From contig JBGVIJ010000044.1 in the NCBI GenBank assembly GCA_045123075.1, positions 1 to 15,185 on the forward strand: DNA of 15,185 bases, read 5' to 3'. This document shows positions 14,106 to 15,185 of this stretch, piece by piece. The notes below the pieces were generated by a model, which saw only the letters and a program-made list of their open reading frames with translations, had not been told where the DNA came from and made no database searches. The position numbers and the translations under genes are program-made. Numbering within the stretch: position 1 is the first letter of the stretch; each line of letters starts with the position of its first letter. This stretch comes from JAHHUH01 sp045123075. Its GTDB lineage: Bacteria; Bacillota; Negativicutes; Acidaminococcales; Acidaminococcaceae.

Positions 14106-14999
14106 ATGACTAATTATTTGAAATTGTTTCTTGAATATTTGACAGTTGAATTAGGGTTATCGCAAAACACAGTCGCTGCTTATGAACGTGACATGCGTTT
14201 ACTGCAAAAGGCGTTGAAGCTTGAAAATGATGAGCAGCTTGCCAAAGTAACACGCACTCAGCTTTTGGGATATATGTCCCAGTTAAAAGAGCAGGGGCGC
14301 AGTGCTGCGACTATTGCTCGTAAGTTAGCGGCGATTAAAGCTTTTTATCGCTTCCTTACTGCGGAACGCTACATTGAAGTAGACCCGGCAGAAGTAATTG
14401 AAGCTGCTAAAAAAGGTTTACATTTGCCCAAGGTGCTCAGTGTTGAAGAAATAGAAACTCTTTTGGACGAGCCTAACCTTGGCACATTGGATGGTTATCG
14501 CGACAGGACAATGCTTGAAGTATTGTATGCAACGGGGATGCGCGTTTCCGAACTGGTAAACATTCCTGTAAGCAATGTTAATTTACAAATGCAGTACTTA
14601 ATTGCTTGTGGTAAAGGTAATAAGGAGCGCATTATTCCTTTGGGTAGTGTTGCTATTAAATTTTTACAGCATTATTTGAGTGATGTTCGTCCTCAGCTTC
14701 TTAAAAATGAATTTTCCAGAGTGGATACTCTGTTTGTAAATAAGTGGGGCAAACCCATGACGCGTATGACTTTTTATGAACTGATAAAAAGTTATGGTAG
14801 GAGTGCTGGAATCAGCAAAGATATTACTCCACACGTGTTGCGTCATTCTTTCGCCACACATTTATTAGATAATGGTACTGACCTTAGAGTGGTACAAGAA
14901 CTTTTAGGACACGCAGATATTTCTACGACTCAGATATATACACATTTAACTAACAAGCGTTTGCGTGAAGTTTATACTAAGGCGCATCCGCGTGCGTAG
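14106..14999 (+). CDS. xerD: Site-specific tyrosine recombinase XerD
   Basis: Resolves chromosome dimers at the dif site together with XerC. The 297-residue length is typical. An N-terminal SAM-like core-binding domain (about 1-90) contains the LSQNTVAAYERDM motif. The catalytic domain has all expected residues: R146 (ATGMRVSEL), K170 (GKGNKERIIP), H243 and R246 (HVLRHSFATH), H269 (LLGHADI) and nucleophile Y278 (TTQIYTHL). The ending REVYTKAHPRA is characteristic of XerD rather than XerC, and a chromosomal housekeeping setting with no phage genes argues against an integrase. The ribosome binding site is weak (AGG 9-11 nt upstream). It follows the hfq terminator and an inverted repeat, and is 13 nt before the next gene, so the two probably share a transcript. 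Confidence 0.93.
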   Translation: MTNYLKLFLEYLTVELGLSQNTVAAYERDMRLLQKALKLENDEQLAKVTRTQLLGYMSQLKEQGRSAATIARKLAAIKAFYRFLTAERYIEVDPAEVIEAAKKGLHLPKVLSVEEIETLLDEPNLGTLDGYRDRTMLEVLYATGMRVSELVNIPVSNVNLQMQYLIACGKGNKERIIPLGSVAIKFLQHYLSDVRPQLLKNEFSRVDTLFVNKWGKPMTRMTFYELIKSYGRSAGISKDITPHVLRHSFATHLLDNGTDLRVVQELLGHADISTTQIYTHLTNKRLREVYTKAHPRA

Positions 15000-15012
15000 T
15001 GGGGAGGGTAAT

Positions 15013-15185
15013 ATGGCAAGAAGAAGGAAGAAAGCTTCCAATAAAACAAGCTTATATATTTTATTGGCGATTATCGCTGTTTTGACCATTATGGCTGGCA
15101 TGTTCTATGCTTCCATCAGCGGTGATAAGAATACTGAAAATGTTGGTGGTAGCACTGGCGGTAAGAAAGAAGTTGTTAGCTTAAT
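15013..15185 (+). CDS. N-terminal part of a membrane-anchored or exported protein, function unknown
   Basis: The ATG at 15013 follows a strong GGGGAGGG (15001-15008) with 4-nt spacing and lies 13 nt after xerD. The 57 visible residues begin with a very basic stretch (MARRRKKASNK). One hydrophobic helix of about 20 residues follows (about 13-33), then a polar, glycine- and serine-rich linker (GDKNTENVGGSTGGKK). This is a signal-anchor or uncleaved signal peptide with the bulk of the protein outside the membrane. No lipobox cysteine is present. The functional domain lies beyond the window, so I cannot name a family. Confidence 0.8.
   Translation, partial: MARRRKKASNKTSLYILLAIIAVLTIMAGMFYASISGDKNTENVGGSTGGKKEVVSL

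Overview
The window is chromosomal DNA of a moderately AT-rich Gram-positive-lineage bacterium (Bacillota). The Bacillota-type Hfq with a GKQQLVYKHAIST core, the miaB-mutS-mutL-methyltransferase-miaA-hfq gene order, strong GGAGG-type ribosome binding sites and the gene content fit the Negativicutes (for example the Phascolarctobacterium/Acidaminococcus group) best. That placement is an inference from gene order and protein style, not from a database match.

Layout. (1) 1-1132: the 3' three quarters of an alanine/glycine:cation symporter (AGCS family) and its terminator. (2) 1137-6038: an accessory stretch. It holds a self-inhibited class III-type Fic AMP-transferase gene flanked by an imperfect 49-bp direct repeat of the symporter 3' end, a minus-strand transcription unit that looks like a stand-alone structured RNA, a perfect chromosomal parS site, a single-chain MmeI-like (Type IIL) restriction-modification enzyme, and a MNT/HEPN (MntA-HepT type VII) toxin-antitoxin pair. 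(3) 6065-14048: a compact housekeeping operon read from one promoter, miaB-mutS-mutL-SAM methyltransferase (RsmJ-like)-miaA-hfq, ending at a strong terminator. (4) 14106-15185: xerD and the start of a membrane-anchored protein of unknown function.

How the genes work together. MutS and MutL form the mismatch-repair pair; MutL keeps the endonuclease motifs expected in bacteria without MutH. MiaA and MiaB act in sequence on tRNA A37 (i6A, then ms2i6A). Hfq is an RNA chaperone commonly found next to miaA. The overlaps (8 nt miaB/mutS, 1 nt mutS/mutL) and 1-34 nt gaps point to translational coupling. The accessory stretch looks like a small defence/toxin island lodged between the symporter and this operon.

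Most notable points: a perfect parS palindrome in the 5' leader of the restriction enzyme gene, which also suggests an origin-proximal location; an abrupt arginine-codon switch that marks the target-recognition region of that enzyme as a likely swapped-in segment; an unassigned roughly 250-nt RNA with its own minus-strand promoter and terminator and a possible 6S-like rod fold; and the duplicated symporter tail around fic.
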